A DNA stretch of 64,000 nt from Planctomycetota bacterium (GCA_016872555.1 VGZO01000013.1:34655-98654), one strand, 5' to 3'; shown: positions 54,573 through 63,854, counted from the stretch's first letter. Made by a program: numbers and translations. Notes: generated from the sequence alone by a model not told the origin.

Positions 54573-54593
54573 AGCCCGATGAAAGCGGGTTTT
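54573..54593 (+). terminator. Weak hairpin with T4 after the SDR gene
   Basis: A 6-bp stem (54573-54578 with 54586-54591, including a G-T pair) followed by TTTT, 88 bases after the SDR stop. It may end some transcripts of the upstream part, with the PglD-like gene restarted from the -10 box just downstream. Confidence 0.35.
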
Positions 54594-54600
54594 GCATCGC

Positions 54601-54606
54601 TATACT
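54601..54606 (+). promoter_or_regulatory. Candidate -10 box (TATACT)
   Basis: TATACT directly after the weak terminator, 170 bases before the PglD-like gene. The 290-base gap is the largest inside this arm, so an internal promoter here is plausible. No -35 is clear. Confidence 0.4.
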
Positions 54607-54775
54607 CGTTGCTCGCAGCTGATTCCTGAGCGGAATGCAACGCCTTTGTTCCCGGGCTGGCGATCGACTCCGATGCCACCCACGGGAACGGAGTGCGCGC
54701 CGAGCCTGTCGGCCGCGGGCGCGATCCGGGCAGGATCCGCCGTGTGTGTTTTGCCGTCGTTTCCACTCTGCAGTC

Positions 54776-55456
54776 GTGCCCGTTGCGTTGGATTGCGACC
54801 GAGTCGTCATCGTCGGTGCGGGTGGTTTCGGGCGTGAGGTCTGGCAGTGGATCCGTTCGGGCGGCGGACGATCGCCGCCGATCGCCGGTTTCCTCGATGC
54901 CGACCCGCGTTGCTCCCTCGATCCTGACTCCCCACCCCTGCTCGCCGACCCGGCGAGATACCTGCCGCAACCTGGCGACGGCCTCCTCTTGGCGATCGGG
55001 ATCCCCGCTGTCCGCCGGCGCGTCGCTGCCGACCTCGAATCGCGTGGGGGGCGGTTCGTGACGTTCGTCCACCCCACGGCACTGCTGGCCAGGTCGGCCC
55101 GCCTCGGCGCCGGCACGATCGTCTGCCCGCTCGCCGTGGTCAGCGACCGCGTCGTCACCGGCCGCTGCACGCTGGTCAATTACCACGCTTCGCTTGGCCA
55201 CGATTCGGCGACCGGCGACTATTGCGTGCTGTCGCCAAACGCCGCGCTCGGCGGCCATGCGATCCTCGGCGACGACGTGTTCCTCGGCCTGTCGGCATCG
55301 GTCGGACCGGGCCGGCGCGTCGGTGACCGCAGCAAGGTGGCGGCCAATTCCGCAACGCTTTCCGACGTTGCAGCCGACCGGCTCGTGGTCGGCGTCCCCG
55401 GGCGTCCCACTCCGCTGATCGACATCGGCATGGCCCCGGGAGACGCCTCCCCGTGA
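54776..55456 (+). CDS. PglD/NeuD-like sugar O/N-acyltransferase
   Basis: A 226-residue enzyme of the NeuD/PglD type: an N-terminal Rossmann-like UDP-binding part (VVIVGAGGFGREVW) and a left-handed beta-helix of hexapeptide repeats with the catalytic His in SLGHDSATGD. In the bacillosamine route it transfers an acyl group to the 4-amino sugar. Usual donor is acetyl-CoA; here the linked ACP genes raise the chance of another donor. The GTG start at 54776 is the best fit; no strong ribosome site is seen. Its stop overlaps the ABC transporter start. Confidence 0.88.
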   Translation: MPVALDCDRVVIVGAGGFGREVWQWIRSGGGRSPPIAGFLDADPRCSLDPDSPPLLADPARYLPQPGDGLLLAIGIPAVRRRVAADLESRGGRFVTFVHPTALLARSARLGAGTIVCPLAVVSDRVVTGRCTLVNYHASLGHDSATGDYCVLSPNAALGGHAILGDDVFLGLSASVGPGRRVGDRSKVAANSATLSDVAADRLVVGVPGRPTPLIDIGMAPGDASP

Positions 55457-57198
55457 CCGGGATCGGCGGACTGTGGTGGTTGCTCTCGCCTCGCCAGCGG
55501 CGGCGCGCCACGTGGCTGGGAATGTGTCTCGTGCTGGCAATGGTCCTGGAAATGATCGGCGTGGGGATCGTCGTTCCCATCCTCGCCGTCGTCGCGACCG
55601 GGCTCGGGGCCGACGCTCCGCCGGCGCTTGCCCGATGGGTCGAACCGTTTGCGAGGCTCGCGGGCACACCCGCGCCGGCGGCGCTCGTCTGCTGGGGAAT
55701 CGGCGCCGTCATCGGCTTCTGGCTGCTGCGCACCGGCTATCTCGTCTGGGTGGCACGGGTGCAGACGGCGTTCGTCGCCGATGTGCAGCAAACCTTGTCT
55801 CGGCGGCTGTTCGCGGCCTCCCTGGCGCGTCCCTGGGCCAGTCATCTCTCTGCCAATTCCGCCGATCTGGTGCGGAGCATCGGCGAGATCGACAAGCTCG
55901 CCACCGCCTGCACGGCGCTGTTGTCGGCGGTGGCCGAGGTGCTCGTGCTCGTCGGCGTCGTGGGGTTGCTCGTGTGGTTCGAGCCGGTCGGCGCGGTCGC
56001 GGTCGGCCTGCTCACGGCGGCCTGCACATGGCTCCTCGTGGTGCTGTCGCGCCCGCACCTGTTCGATGCCGGGGATCGCGTGCAAGCGTTCACGTCGGCC
56101 GGGGTGCGGAAGCTCCAGCAGGCCAGCGCCGGCATGAAAGAGATCCTCCTCCTTCGCTGTGCGCCGGCTCTCGAGGCGGAATATGCCGCGGCCGCCGCCG
56201 GTCTTGCCAACGCGCGGCGCGACCAGGCATTTCTCGTGCAGATCCCGCGGCTGTGGTACGAGCTGGCTGCGGTGGTGGCGCTGGCCACGCTCTGTGCCGT
56301 GCTTGTCGCCCAGGGCAAACCGACCGAGGCGCTGCTGCCGGCCCTGGGGCTGTTCGCCGCGGCGGCATTCCGCACGCTGCCGAGCATCAATCGGATCGCG
56401 ATCGGGCTGCAGACGGTGGCCTTTTTGACCCCGGCGATCGACAGCCTGCGCCGCGAGCTGGCCGACGAACCCGCCACCCCGGCACCGCAGCCGTCGCGGC
56501 GGATGGCGTTTCGCGATGCGATTCGCCTGGAGTCGGTGTCTTTTCGCTATCCCGATTCGGCCGTTAGCGCCCTCGACCGCATCGACCTGTCGATCCCGCA
56601 CGGCAGCGCGATCGGCCTCGCTGGCGGCAGCGGCGCGGGAAAGAGCACGCTGGTCGACCTGATCCTCGGTCTTCTCGCCCCGTCGACCGGCCGGATCACG
56701 GTGGACGGCATCGACATCGCCTCCGACCTGGCCGGCTGGCAATCGCTGGTGGGCTACGTGCCGCAGGCCATCCACCTCTTCGACGACACGATCCGCCGCA
56801 ACGTCGCCTTCGGCGTGCCCGACCGCCTGATCGACGATGCCGCCGTGGCCCGCGCGCTCCGCGCCGCGCGGCTCGAAGACTTCGTCGCCGGGCTGCCGCA
56901 GGGGCTGTGCACGACCGTCGGCGAGCGCGGCGTGCGCCTCTCCGGCGGCCAGCGACAGCGGATCGGGATCGCCCGGGCGCTGTATCGCGACCCCGAGGTG
57001 CTCGTGCTCGACGAGGCCACCAGCTCGCTCGACACCGCCACCGAAGCCGAGGTGATGGCAGCCGTCAACGCCCTCCACGGCGTGAAGACGCTCGTGATCG
57101 TCGCCCATCGCCTGTCGACCGTGGCCGAGTGCGACGTGGTGTACCGAGTCGAGTCGGGTAGGCTCCTACCCGCCCCCCGCTTGGCCGACGCGATCTGA
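55453..57198 (+). CDS. PglK/MsbA-like ABC exporter (flippase)
   Basis: A 581-residue fused ABC exporter: six membrane helices (residues about 20-320) and one ATPase domain with Walker A GGSGAGKST, signature LSGGQRQRIGIA, Walker B VLVLDEA and the switch His in VAHRLS. Fused half-transporters of this type flip lipid-linked oligosaccharides (PglK) or lipids. GTG start overlapping the previous TGA. Given PglF/E/D/C-like partners, PglK-like flipping is the best guess. Confidence 0.9.
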   Translation: MTGIGGLWWLLSPRQRRRATWLGMCLVLAMVLEMIGVGIVVPILAVVATGLGADAPPALARWVEPFARLAGTPAPAALVCWGIGAVIGFWLLRTGYLVWVARVQTAFVADVQQTLSRRLFAASLARPWASHLSANSADLVRSIGEIDKLATACTALLSAVAEVLVLVGVVGLLVWFEPVGAVAVGLLTAACTWLLVVLSRPHLFDAGDRVQAFTSAGVRKLQQASAGMKEILLLRCAPALEAEYAAAAAGLANARRDQAFLVQIPRLWYELAAVVALATLCAVLVAQGKPTEALLPALGLFAAAAFRTLPSINRIAIGLQTVAFLTPAIDSLRRELADEPATPAPQPSRRMAFRDAIRLESVSFRYPDSAVSALDRIDLSIPHGSAIGLAGGSGAGKSTLVDLILGLLAPSTGRITVDGIDIASDLAGWQSLVGYVPQAIHLFDDTIRRNVAFGVPDRLIDDAAVARALRAARLEDFVAGLPQGLCTTVGERGVRLSGGQRQRIGIARALYRDPEVLVLDEATSSLDTATEAEVMAAVNALHGVKTLVIVAHRLSTVAECDVVYRVESGRLLPAPRLADAI

Positions 57199-58073
57199 TG
57201 GCGACCATCGTCGAAAACCGTCGCGACACGGCCGCGGTGCCCCCACCAGCCGAGTTGGTGATCGAGGCGGGGCGCACCGAGGCGAATTACTGGCGCGACC
57301 TGTGGCGTTACCGCGATCTGTTCGCGTTCCTCGCCTGGCGTGACATCCTCGTCCGCTACAAGCAGACCGTGTTCGGCGTCCTGTGGGCTGTACTGCGGCC
57401 GTTTCTAACGATGGTGATCTTCGTCGTCATCTTCAGCCGGGTCGCGGGGCTCCCTTCCGGCGGCGTGCCCTATCCGATCCTCGTCCTTGGCGGCATGCTC
57501 CCCTGGCAGTTTTTCGCGGCCGCACTTTCAGAATCAAGCAACAGCCTCGTCGCCAATGCCAACCTGATCACGAAGATTTATTTTCCACGGATCATCCTCC
57601 CCGCCAGTGCCGTGATCGTGGCGATGATCGATTTCGCGATCACGCTGCTGATGATGGCCGCGGTGATGGTCTGGTATGCCTATGTTCCGCCGGTCCGGAT
57701 CGTCTTCCTGCCTGTGTTCATCCTCCTGGCGCTCGTCGCGGCGCTCGGGCCGGGCCTCATCGCGACCGCCCTCAACGTCAAATACCGTGACTTCCGGTTC
57801 GTGATCCCGTTCCTCGTGCAGTTCGGGCTGTACGTCTCGCCGGTCGGTTTCAGTTCCGACCTCATAGAGGCCAAGCTCGGCCTGCTGCCGCGGCTCATCT
57901 ACTCGCTCAATCCGATGGTCGGCGTGATCGAAGGGTTCCGCTGGTGCATCGGGGTCGAGAAAAGCTTCCACGCCGCCTCGCTGGCGGTCTCGCTGGTCAC
58001 TGCCTTTGTCCTCTTGTGGGCGGGGATCACGTTTTTCCGCCGGACGGAACGCAGCTTCGCCGACATCATCTGA
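57198..58073 (+). CDS. wzm: ABC-2 polysaccharide export permease (Wzm)
   Basis: A 291-residue permease with six membrane segments. Motifs: RDILVRYKQTVFGVLWAVLRPF at the N-terminal helix, ILVLGGMLPWQFFAAALSES, NANLITKIYFPRIILPASAV and RLIYSLNPMVGVIEGFRW. This is the Wzm/TagG family that exports O-antigen or teichoic acid with Wzt. It starts on the last base of the preceding stop. Confidence 0.93.
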   Translation: MATIVENRRDTAAVPPPAELVIEAGRTEANYWRDLWRYRDLFAFLAWRDILVRYKQTVFGVLWAVLRPFLTMVIFVVIFSRVAGLPSGGVPYPILVLGGMLPWQFFAAALSESSNSLVANANLITKIYFPRIILPASAVIVAMIDFAITLLMMAAVMVWYAYVPPVRIVFLPVFILLALVAALGPGLIATALNVKYRDFRFVIPFLVQFGLYVSPVGFSSDLIEAKLGLLPRLIYSLNPMVGVIEGFRWCIGVEKSFHAASLAVSLVTAFVLLWAGITFFRRTERSFADII

Positions 58074-58083
58074 CCCGGGACCG

Positions 58084-59397
58084 ATGGCATCTCCGATCAT
58101 CGAAGTCGAGCAGATTGGCAAGCGTTACAGCCTCCGCCATGCAGTCCAACCGCGCGGGTCGCTTCGCGAAGCGCTCGCCGACAAGGCGCGGCGACTGTTT
58201 GGCAGCCGACCGGTCGCCGGCTCTTCCGAGCCGGACCAGGAAGACTTCTGGGCCCTGCGCGACGTCACCTTCGATGTTCGGCCGGGCGAGGTCGTCGGGA
58301 TCATCGGCCGCAACGGCGCGGGAAAATCGACCCTCCTCAAGGTGCTTTCCAGGATCACCGAGCCGACCACTGGGCGGATCCGGCTTCGCGGACGGATCGC
58401 CAGTCTACTCGAGGTGGGAACCGGGTTCCACCCGGAGCTGACAGGCCGTGAAAACATCTTCCTGAATGGGGCGATCCTCGGCATGACGAAGGCCGAGATC
58501 CGGTCGAAGTTCGACGAGATCGCCGCCTTCTCCGAAGTCGAGAAGTTCCTCGACACCCCGGTCAAGCGATACAGCTCCGGGATGTACGTCCGGCTCGCCT
58601 TCGCGGTGGCCGCCCATCTCGAGCCGGAGATCCTCGTCATCGACGAGGTCCTCGCCGTCGGTGACGCCGACTTCCAGAAGAAGTGTCTCGGCAAGATGCG
58701 ATCGATGCACACCGAAGGCCGGACGGTGCTCGTTGTCAGCCACCAGATGAGCATGATCAACGCGCTGTGCGATCGTGGGATCGTGCTCAAGCGCGGCGAG
58801 ATCGCGTTCGACGGCTCGACACCCGACGCCGTCATGCATTACCTCTCGCACGGCGGGGTCGGCGGCAGCGCGATGCTCGACGCCGATGAGGAAGGCCGCG
58901 TGATCGGCAATTCATACGCCCGCCTTCATAAAGCCTGGCTGACCCGCGCCGACGGCACCCCGGCCAGCGCCTTCGACCTCGACGAACCGGTCAAGGTCTG
59001 GATGGAATACACGGTCCTGAAAGCCGGCGTTCGGCAGACCTACCCGAACTTCCACTTCTTCGATGAGCTCGGAAACTATCTCTTCGTCTCGGCCGGTATC
59101 ACGCCGGGCAATGTGGAGCGCCTCAATCGCCCCGGTCGCTGGACCTGTCACTGCACGATCCCTCCCCGGCTGCTCAATACGGGCACGTTCACGATCGGCG
59201 TCGCGGTGACGTCGATGAACCCCGGACTCGATGTGGCGTTTTTCGAGCGCGGGGCGCTGATGTTCCAGGTGACCGAAGACATGTCCGTCACCCTCGACAC
59301 GACACGCGTCGGCTATGCCGGGCCGATGCCGGGAACGATCCGCCCGCGACTCGAGTGGACAGTCGAGCAGCTCGGCACGGCGGTCGAAGTTTCATGA
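58084..59397 (+). CDS. wzt: ABC polysaccharide export ATPase with glycan-binding C-domain (Wzt)
   Basis: A 437-residue ATPase: Walker A GRNGAGKST, the ABC signature is the Wzt-type YSSGMYVRLAFA, Walker B ILVIDEV and the switch His in VVSHQM. After residue 250 an extra beta-rich domain of about 180 residues follows, as in Wzt proteins that read a modified end of the glycan. Wzt with this domain implies chain-end recognition, so a terminal cap, for example methyl, is likely. Its stop overlaps the rfbF start. Confidence 0.92.
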   Translation: MASPIIEVEQIGKRYSLRHAVQPRGSLREALADKARRLFGSRPVAGSSEPDQEDFWALRDVTFDVRPGEVVGIIGRNGAGKSTLLKVLSRITEPTTGRIRLRGRIASLLEVGTGFHPELTGRENIFLNGAILGMTKAEIRSKFDEIAAFSEVEKFLDTPVKRYSSGMYVRLAFAVAAHLEPEILVIDEVLAVGDADFQKKCLGKMRSMHTEGRTVLVVSHQMSMINALCDRGIVLKRGEIAFDGSTPDAVMHYLSHGGVGGSAMLDADEEGRVIGNSYARLHKAWLTRADGTPASAFDLDEPVKVWMEYTVLKAGVRQTYPNFHFFDELGNYLFVSAGITPGNVERLNRPGRWTCHCTIPPRLLNTGTFTIGVAVTSMNPGLDVAFFERGALMFQVTEDMSVTLDTTRVGYAGPMPGTIRPRLEWTVEQLGTAVEVS

Positions 59398-60167
59398 AGG
59401 CCGTGATCCTCGCCGGCGGGCTCGGCACGAGGCTCTCCGAGGAGACCTCGGTCAAACCCAAACCGATGGTCGAGATCGGCGGCCGGCCGATTCTCTGGCA
59501 CATCATGAAGCTTTACTCCGCTCATGGCGTGAACGACTTCGTGATCTGCTGCGGCTACAAGGGCTACGTGATCAAGGAGTACTTCGCCAACTACTTCCTC
59601 CACATGTCCGACGTGACGTTTGACATCGCCTACAACTCGATGACGGTCCACGAGCGCAAAGCCGAGCCGTGGCGTGTGACGCTCGTCGATACCGGCGAAG
59701 AGACGCTCACCGGAGGGCGATTGAAGCGCGTGGCCGATCACATTCGCGATGAGGATTGCTTCTGCTTCACGTATGGCGATGGCCTGAGCGACATCGACAT
59801 CGGCAGGGTGGTCGCCTTCCACCGATCCCATGGCAAGATCGCCACCGTCACCGCCGTGGCCCCCCCGGGCCGTTACGGCGCACTGTCGCTCGACGGAGAG
59901 ACCGTCACCGGGTTTACGGAGAAGCCGCAGGGAGACGGTGGGTTGATCAACGGCGGGTTCTTCGTCCTCTCGCCCCGGGTCCTCGAGTACGTCGCCGGCG
60001 ATCAAACGAGCTTCGAAGGCACACCGATGACGAGGCTTGCTGCTGACGGCCAACTTTCCGCATTCGTCCACACCGGCTTCTGGCAGGCGATGGACACGAT
60101 CCGCGACCGCATTCATCTCGAGCACCTGTGGGCGTCGGGTCGGGCTCCGTGGAAGTCATGGGGATGA
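59394..60167 (+). CDS. rfbF: Glucose-1-phosphate cytidylyltransferase
   Basis: A 257-residue nucleotidyltransferase with the motif GGLGTRLSEETSVKPKPMVEIGG and the RfbF-specific segments CGYKGYVIKEYFANYFLH, FTYGDGLSDIDI and GFWQAMDT. It makes CDP-glucose from glucose-1-phosphate and CTP. Length equals the family's usual length. The stop overlaps the rfbG start. Confidence 0.95.
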   Translation: MKAVILAGGLGTRLSEETSVKPKPMVEIGGRPILWHIMKLYSAHGVNDFVICCGYKGYVIKEYFANYFLHMSDVTFDIAYNSMTVHERKAEPWRVTLVDTGEETLTGGRLKRVADHIRDEDCFCFTYGDGLSDIDIGRVVAFHRSHGKIATVTAVAPPGRYGALSLDGETVTGFTEKPQGDGGLINGGFFVLSPRVLEYVAGDQTSFEGTPMTRLAADGQLSAFVHTGFWQAMDTIRDRIHLEHLWASGRAPWKSWG

Positions 60168-61252
60168 CTGTGTCGGTGGCGGCCCCGCACGACTCTTTCC
60201 GGCCGGCGTTTTGGGCGGGCAAGCGGGTGCTCCTCACGGGTCACACCGGTTTCAAGGGATCGTGGCTCGCATTGTGGCTTGCACGCCAGGGTGCTGCCGT
60301 CACCGGGATCGCCCTGGCGCCGCAGACGAGCCCCGACCTCTGGACCTCCGCTGGACTCGACGGCTGTTGCGATTCGCACGTCACCGACATCCGTGATGCC
60401 GAGGCGGTCCGTCGGATCGTCGCGCTTACCCGCCCCGAGATCGTCTTCCATCTCGCTGCCCAAGCCCTCGTACGTGCCAGTTATCGAGATCCACTCGGCA
60501 CGTTCTCGACCAATGCACAAGGCACCGCCCACGTGCTCGAGGCCGTGCGCCAGACCGACGGAATTCGAGCGGTCGTCGTCGTGACGACAGACAAGGTCTA
60601 CCGCAACAACGAGTGGCCGTGGCCCTACCGCGAGGACGATGCGCTCGGCGGACATGATCCCTACAGCGCCAGCAAAGCCGCCAGCGAGGTCATCGTCGAA
60701 TGCTACCGCCGCGCATTCCTCATCGACCGGGGTGTCGCAGTCTCCACCGCCAGAGCCGGAAACGTGATCGGCGGAGGAGACTGGTCGGAGGACCGACTGC
60801 TGCCCGACGCGATCCGCGCGTGGGGCGCGGGGGTTCCCCTCGAGGTCCGTCGGCCAATGAGTACCCGGCCTTGGCAACACGTGCTCGAGCCCCTGTCGGG
60901 CTATCTCACGCTCGCCCAAGCGCTGTGGGAGCGCGGCGACGAAGTGGCAAGTGCCTACAACTTCGGCCCACCGCCGCACGAGGCGGCGACCGTCCATACC
61001 GTGATCGAGCAGGCGCGCCGTGCCTTCCCCGGGGCGGCTGTGAACTATGCCGAGACTCCGACGGGACCGCACGAGGCCGGCTGGCTGGCCCTTGAGACGG
61101 CGCGGGCCCGCGAGCAACTCGGGGTCACGCCTCGGCTGGCGCTGGCTGATGCCGTGCGAATGACGATCGAGTGGTACCGACGGTTTCATGCCGGCACGTC
61201 GGCGAGAAGCCTGTGCGAGGAAGACATCAGCGCTTTCCAGAGGCTGCGGTGA
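60164..61252 (+). CDS. rfbG: CDP-glucose 4,6-dehydratase
   Basis: A 362-residue SDR: cofactor motif TGHTGFKGSWLALWL, the active-site Tyr in DPYSASKAASE and the RfbG-typical GNVIGGGDWSEDRLLPD and RPWQHVLEPL. It yields CDP-4-keto-6-deoxyglucose, the branching point for 3,6-dideoxy or branched sugars. Start ATG 60164 overlaps the rfbF stop (ATGA); an alternative Met lies at 60158. No 3-dehydratase (RfbH) gene is in view, so a dideoxy product is not indicated here. Confidence 0.95.
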   Translation: MTVSVAAPHDSFRPAFWAGKRVLLTGHTGFKGSWLALWLARQGAAVTGIALAPQTSPDLWTSAGLDGCCDSHVTDIRDAEAVRRIVALTRPEIVFHLAAQALVRASYRDPLGTFSTNAQGTAHVLEAVRQTDGIRAVVVVTTDKVYRNNEWPWPYREDDALGGHDPYSASKAASEVIVECYRRAFLIDRGVAVSTARAGNVIGGGDWSEDRLLPDAIRAWGAGVPLEVRRPMSTRPWQHVLEPLSGYLTLAQALWERGDEVASAYNFGPPPHEAATVHTVIEQARRAFPGAAVNYAETPTGPHEAGWLALETARAREQLGVTPRLALADAVRMTIEWYRRFHAGTSARSLCEEDISAFQRLR

Positions 61253-61839
61253 GCGGGCTGGATATTACCGAACTGCCGCTGCCCGGCCTGAAGGGAGTCA
61301 CCCGGCGGCTCCACGGCGATGCCCGCGGCTTTCTTACTCGCTTGTTCGACTCCGACGCGCTTGCGGCATCAGGGTTTGTCGTTCCGGTCGCGCAGATCAA
61401 TCACACCTTTACGGCGGCCCGTGGCACGGTGCGAGGAATGCATTTCCAGTGGCCCCCGCACGCGGAATGCAAACTCGTCAGCTGCATCCGCGGCGAGGTC
61501 TGGGACGTAGCGGTCGACCTACGACGTAATTCGCCCACGTTTCTGCGCTGGCACGCCGAGCGGCTCTCCGCCACCAACCGTCGGGCTCTTCTCATACCGG
61601 AGGGATTCGCCCACGGCTTCCAGACCCTCACCGACGACTGCGAGTTGGTCTACGCCCACTCCCACCCCTACGTGCCGGCGGCCGAGGGGGGAATCCGGCC
61701 CGACGATTCCGCACTCGCGATCGAATGGCCTCTGCCGATCGTCGGGCTGTCCACCCGCGACCAAGCACACCCGCCGTTGACGGGCGGATTCCCCGGTATC
61801 GTCCTCGTGAACCATCGGGAAAGCGCTATCCCGCGATGA
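61249..61839 (+). CDS. dTDP-4-dehydrorhamnose 3,5-epimerase-like protein
   Basis: A 196-residue cupin-type epimerase. RfbC-family motifs: GDARGFLTRLF, INHTFTAARGTVRGMHFQ (catalytic His about residue 65), GEVWDVAVDLRRNSPTF and PEGFAHGFQTL. In this setting it would act on the CDP-4-keto-6-deoxyhexose rather than on dTDP-sugar. GTG start overlaps the previous TGA. Confidence 0.9.
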   Translation: MSGLDITELPLPGLKGVTRRLHGDARGFLTRLFDSDALAASGFVVPVAQINHTFTAARGTVRGMHFQWPPHAECKLVSCIRGEVWDVAVDLRRNSPTFLRWHAERLSATNRRALLIPEGFAHGFQTLTDDCELVYAHSHPYVPAAEGGIRPDDSALAIEWPLPIVGLSTRDQAHPPLTGGFPGIVLVNHRESAIPR

Positions 61840-63062
61840 ACTGCCGTCACTGCAAGACTCCGTTGGTGCATACCTTCCTCGACCTTGGCGTGGCGCCGCC
61901 GTCGAATGCGTACCTTACGGAAGAAGACCTCGACCGACCGGAGGTTTTTTTTCCGCTCCGGGTGATGGTCTGTGACCGTTGCTGGCTCGTCCAGACGCAG
62001 GACTACACGGCGGCGTCGGATCTGTTTCGCTCCGACTACGCATATTTCTCGAGTACCTCCACCACTTGGCTCGAGCATGCCGCCCGTTACGCGAAGATGA
62101 TCATCGATCGCCTCGGTCTGGGCCGTGACAGCTTGGTGATCGAAGTTGCATCCAACGACGGATACCTCCTGAAGAACTTTGTCGCGGCCGGCATCCCCTG
62201 CCTCGGCATCGAGCCGACCGCCGGTACCGCGGCCGCGGCGGAGGCACTGGGGATTCCGGTACGACAGGAGTTTTTCGGCGAATCCCTCGGCAGGGAACTC
62301 GCGGCAGCAGGCCGGCGCGCCGACCTCATCGCGGGCAACAACGTCTATGCCCACGTGCCCGACATCAACGACTTCACGCGCGGCCTCGCTGCGGCCCTCG
62401 CATCAACCGGCACGATCACCCTCGAATTCCCCCACCTTCTCCGTCTGATCGCAGAGAACCAGTTCGATACCGTCTACCACGAACACTTCTCCTACCTCTC
62501 GCTCGGCGCGGTGGCACGGATCTTCGCGGCGGCCGAATTGCGGGTGTGGGACATCGAGCAACTCCCGACCCACGGCGGTAGCCTGCGGGTCTACGGCTGC
62601 CATGCAGCCGACCCGCGGCCGGCCACCCCCGCCGTGGCCCGGATCATGGAGGCGGAACGGGCGGCGGGGCTCGAGACCCTCGCCCCATACATCGGTTTCC
62701 AGGCATGCGCCGAGCGGGTGAAGGACGATCTCCTCGACTTCCTCATCGGCGAGAAGCGCGCCGGCCGTAAGGTGGCCGCATACGGCGCCGCAGCAAAGGG
62801 CAACACGCTGCTCAACTTCGCCGGGGTGAAGCCCGACCTGCTCCCGCTGGTCGCCGACGCCGCTCCGGCCAAACAAGGGCGATTCCTCCCTGGGAGTCGC
62901 ATTCCGGTCGTCCATCCGGACGCACTGGTCCCCTTCAGACCCGAAACCATTCTCATCCTGCCATGGAATCTCGCCACTGAAGTCCGTGCGTTGCCCGTGG
63001 TGACGCGGATTGCCCCGGTAGCGACGGTGACCGCGATCCCACGGCTGGCAGTCGACCGATGA
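61836..63062 (+). CDS. Sugar C-methyltransferase (SAM-dependent)
   Basis: A 408-residue methyltransferase of the TylCIII/NovU type that adds a methyl group to a carbon of a keto-sugar. The N-terminal zinc Cys pairs (CRHC and CDRC), the SAM site EVASNDGYLLKNF, the NNVYAHVPD motif and the C-terminal C-methyltransferase domain (YGAAAKGNTLLNF, DAAPAKQGRFLPGS) are all visible. Together with RfbF, RfbG and the epimerase-like protein this points to a branched CDP-sugar. ATG overlaps the preceding TGA. Confidence 0.92.
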   Translation: MNCRHCKTPLVHTFLDLGVAPPSNAYLTEEDLDRPEVFFPLRVMVCDRCWLVQTQDYTAASDLFRSDYAYFSSTSTTWLEHAARYAKMIIDRLGLGRDSLVIEVASNDGYLLKNFVAAGIPCLGIEPTAGTAAAAEALGIPVRQEFFGESLGRELAAAGRRADLIAGNNVYAHVPDINDFTRGLAAALASTGTITLEFPHLLRLIAENQFDTVYHEHFSYLSLGAVARIFAAAELRVWDIEQLPTHGGSLRVYGCHAADPRPATPAVARIMEAERAAGLETLAPYIGFQACAERVKDDLLDFLIGEKRAGRKVAAYGAAAKGNTLLNFAGVKPDLLPLVADAAPAKQGRFLPGSRIPVVHPDALVPFRPETILILPWNLATEVRALPVVTRIAPVATVTAIPRLAVDR

Positions 63063-63854
63063 GTGGACGTGTCCTCATTACCGGTGGCACCGGGTTCGTC
63101 GGGACGCAGGTCTTACGATGCCTTCAACGCGCCTTGAGGGTAGTGATCCGACGGGGTACGGTTTCCCGCCTATCGCCAACGTCTTCTGAAGTCGAAGTCA
63201 TCGAGACAGACGACCTGTTCGGCGAGAGTGCCGAGTGGTGGCGGGATGCCTGTGACGGCATCGACACCGTGGCCCACTTGGCATGGTACGCAGAGCCGGG
63301 TCGCTACCTGATCTCGCCCCGTAACCTGTCATGCCTCTCAGGGACCATCGCGCTGGCGGAAGGGGCGATCGCGGCCGGCGTGCGACGGTTTCTCGGTGTC
63401 GGCACCTGTTTTGAGTACGATCTCACCGGTGGCTATCTTTCCACCGAGACACCACTCAAGCCGTTGACTCCATGCGGCAGCGAAGGCTGCGACGTTTCTC
63501 GCGCTGTCACAGGCGCTACCCGCTGCCGGAGTCGAATTCTGCTGGTGTCGGCTGTTTTACCTCTATGGCGAGGGCGAGGACCCCCGACGGCTGACGGCGG
63601 CCATCCGTGGTCAACTCTCCCGCGGTGCAGCGGTCGACCTGACCAGTGGCACCCAGATTCGTGACTTTCTCGACATTGAAGAGGCGGGGTGCCGGATCGC
63701 CGCGATCATCAACTCCGACCGTTCCGGTGCCGTGAATGTCTGCTCCGGACGAGGCATCACCGTTCGTGCCTTGGCGGAATCGATCGCAGACGAATACGGC
63801 CGTCGGGATCTGCTTCGATTCGGTGCCCGCCCCCAGGGCAATCGCATCTTCTGA
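63059..63854 (+). pseudogene. NAD-dependent sugar epimerase/reductase, frameshifted
   Basis: The frame starting at 63059 encodes a normal SDR N-terminus (ITGGTGFVGTQVL, VAHLAWYAEPGRYL) up to codon CCA (63470-63472). After one stray T the next frame (from 63474) continues the same family with AAAKAATFLALSQALPAAGVEF, YLYGEGEDPRRL, LTSGTQIRDFLD and DEYGRRDLLRFGARP, to TGA at 63852. So two bases of a Tyr codon seem missing. That Tyr would begin the catalytic YxxxK motif. The far C-terminus also looks shortened. It may be a real pseudogene or an assembly indel. Confidence 0.82.
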
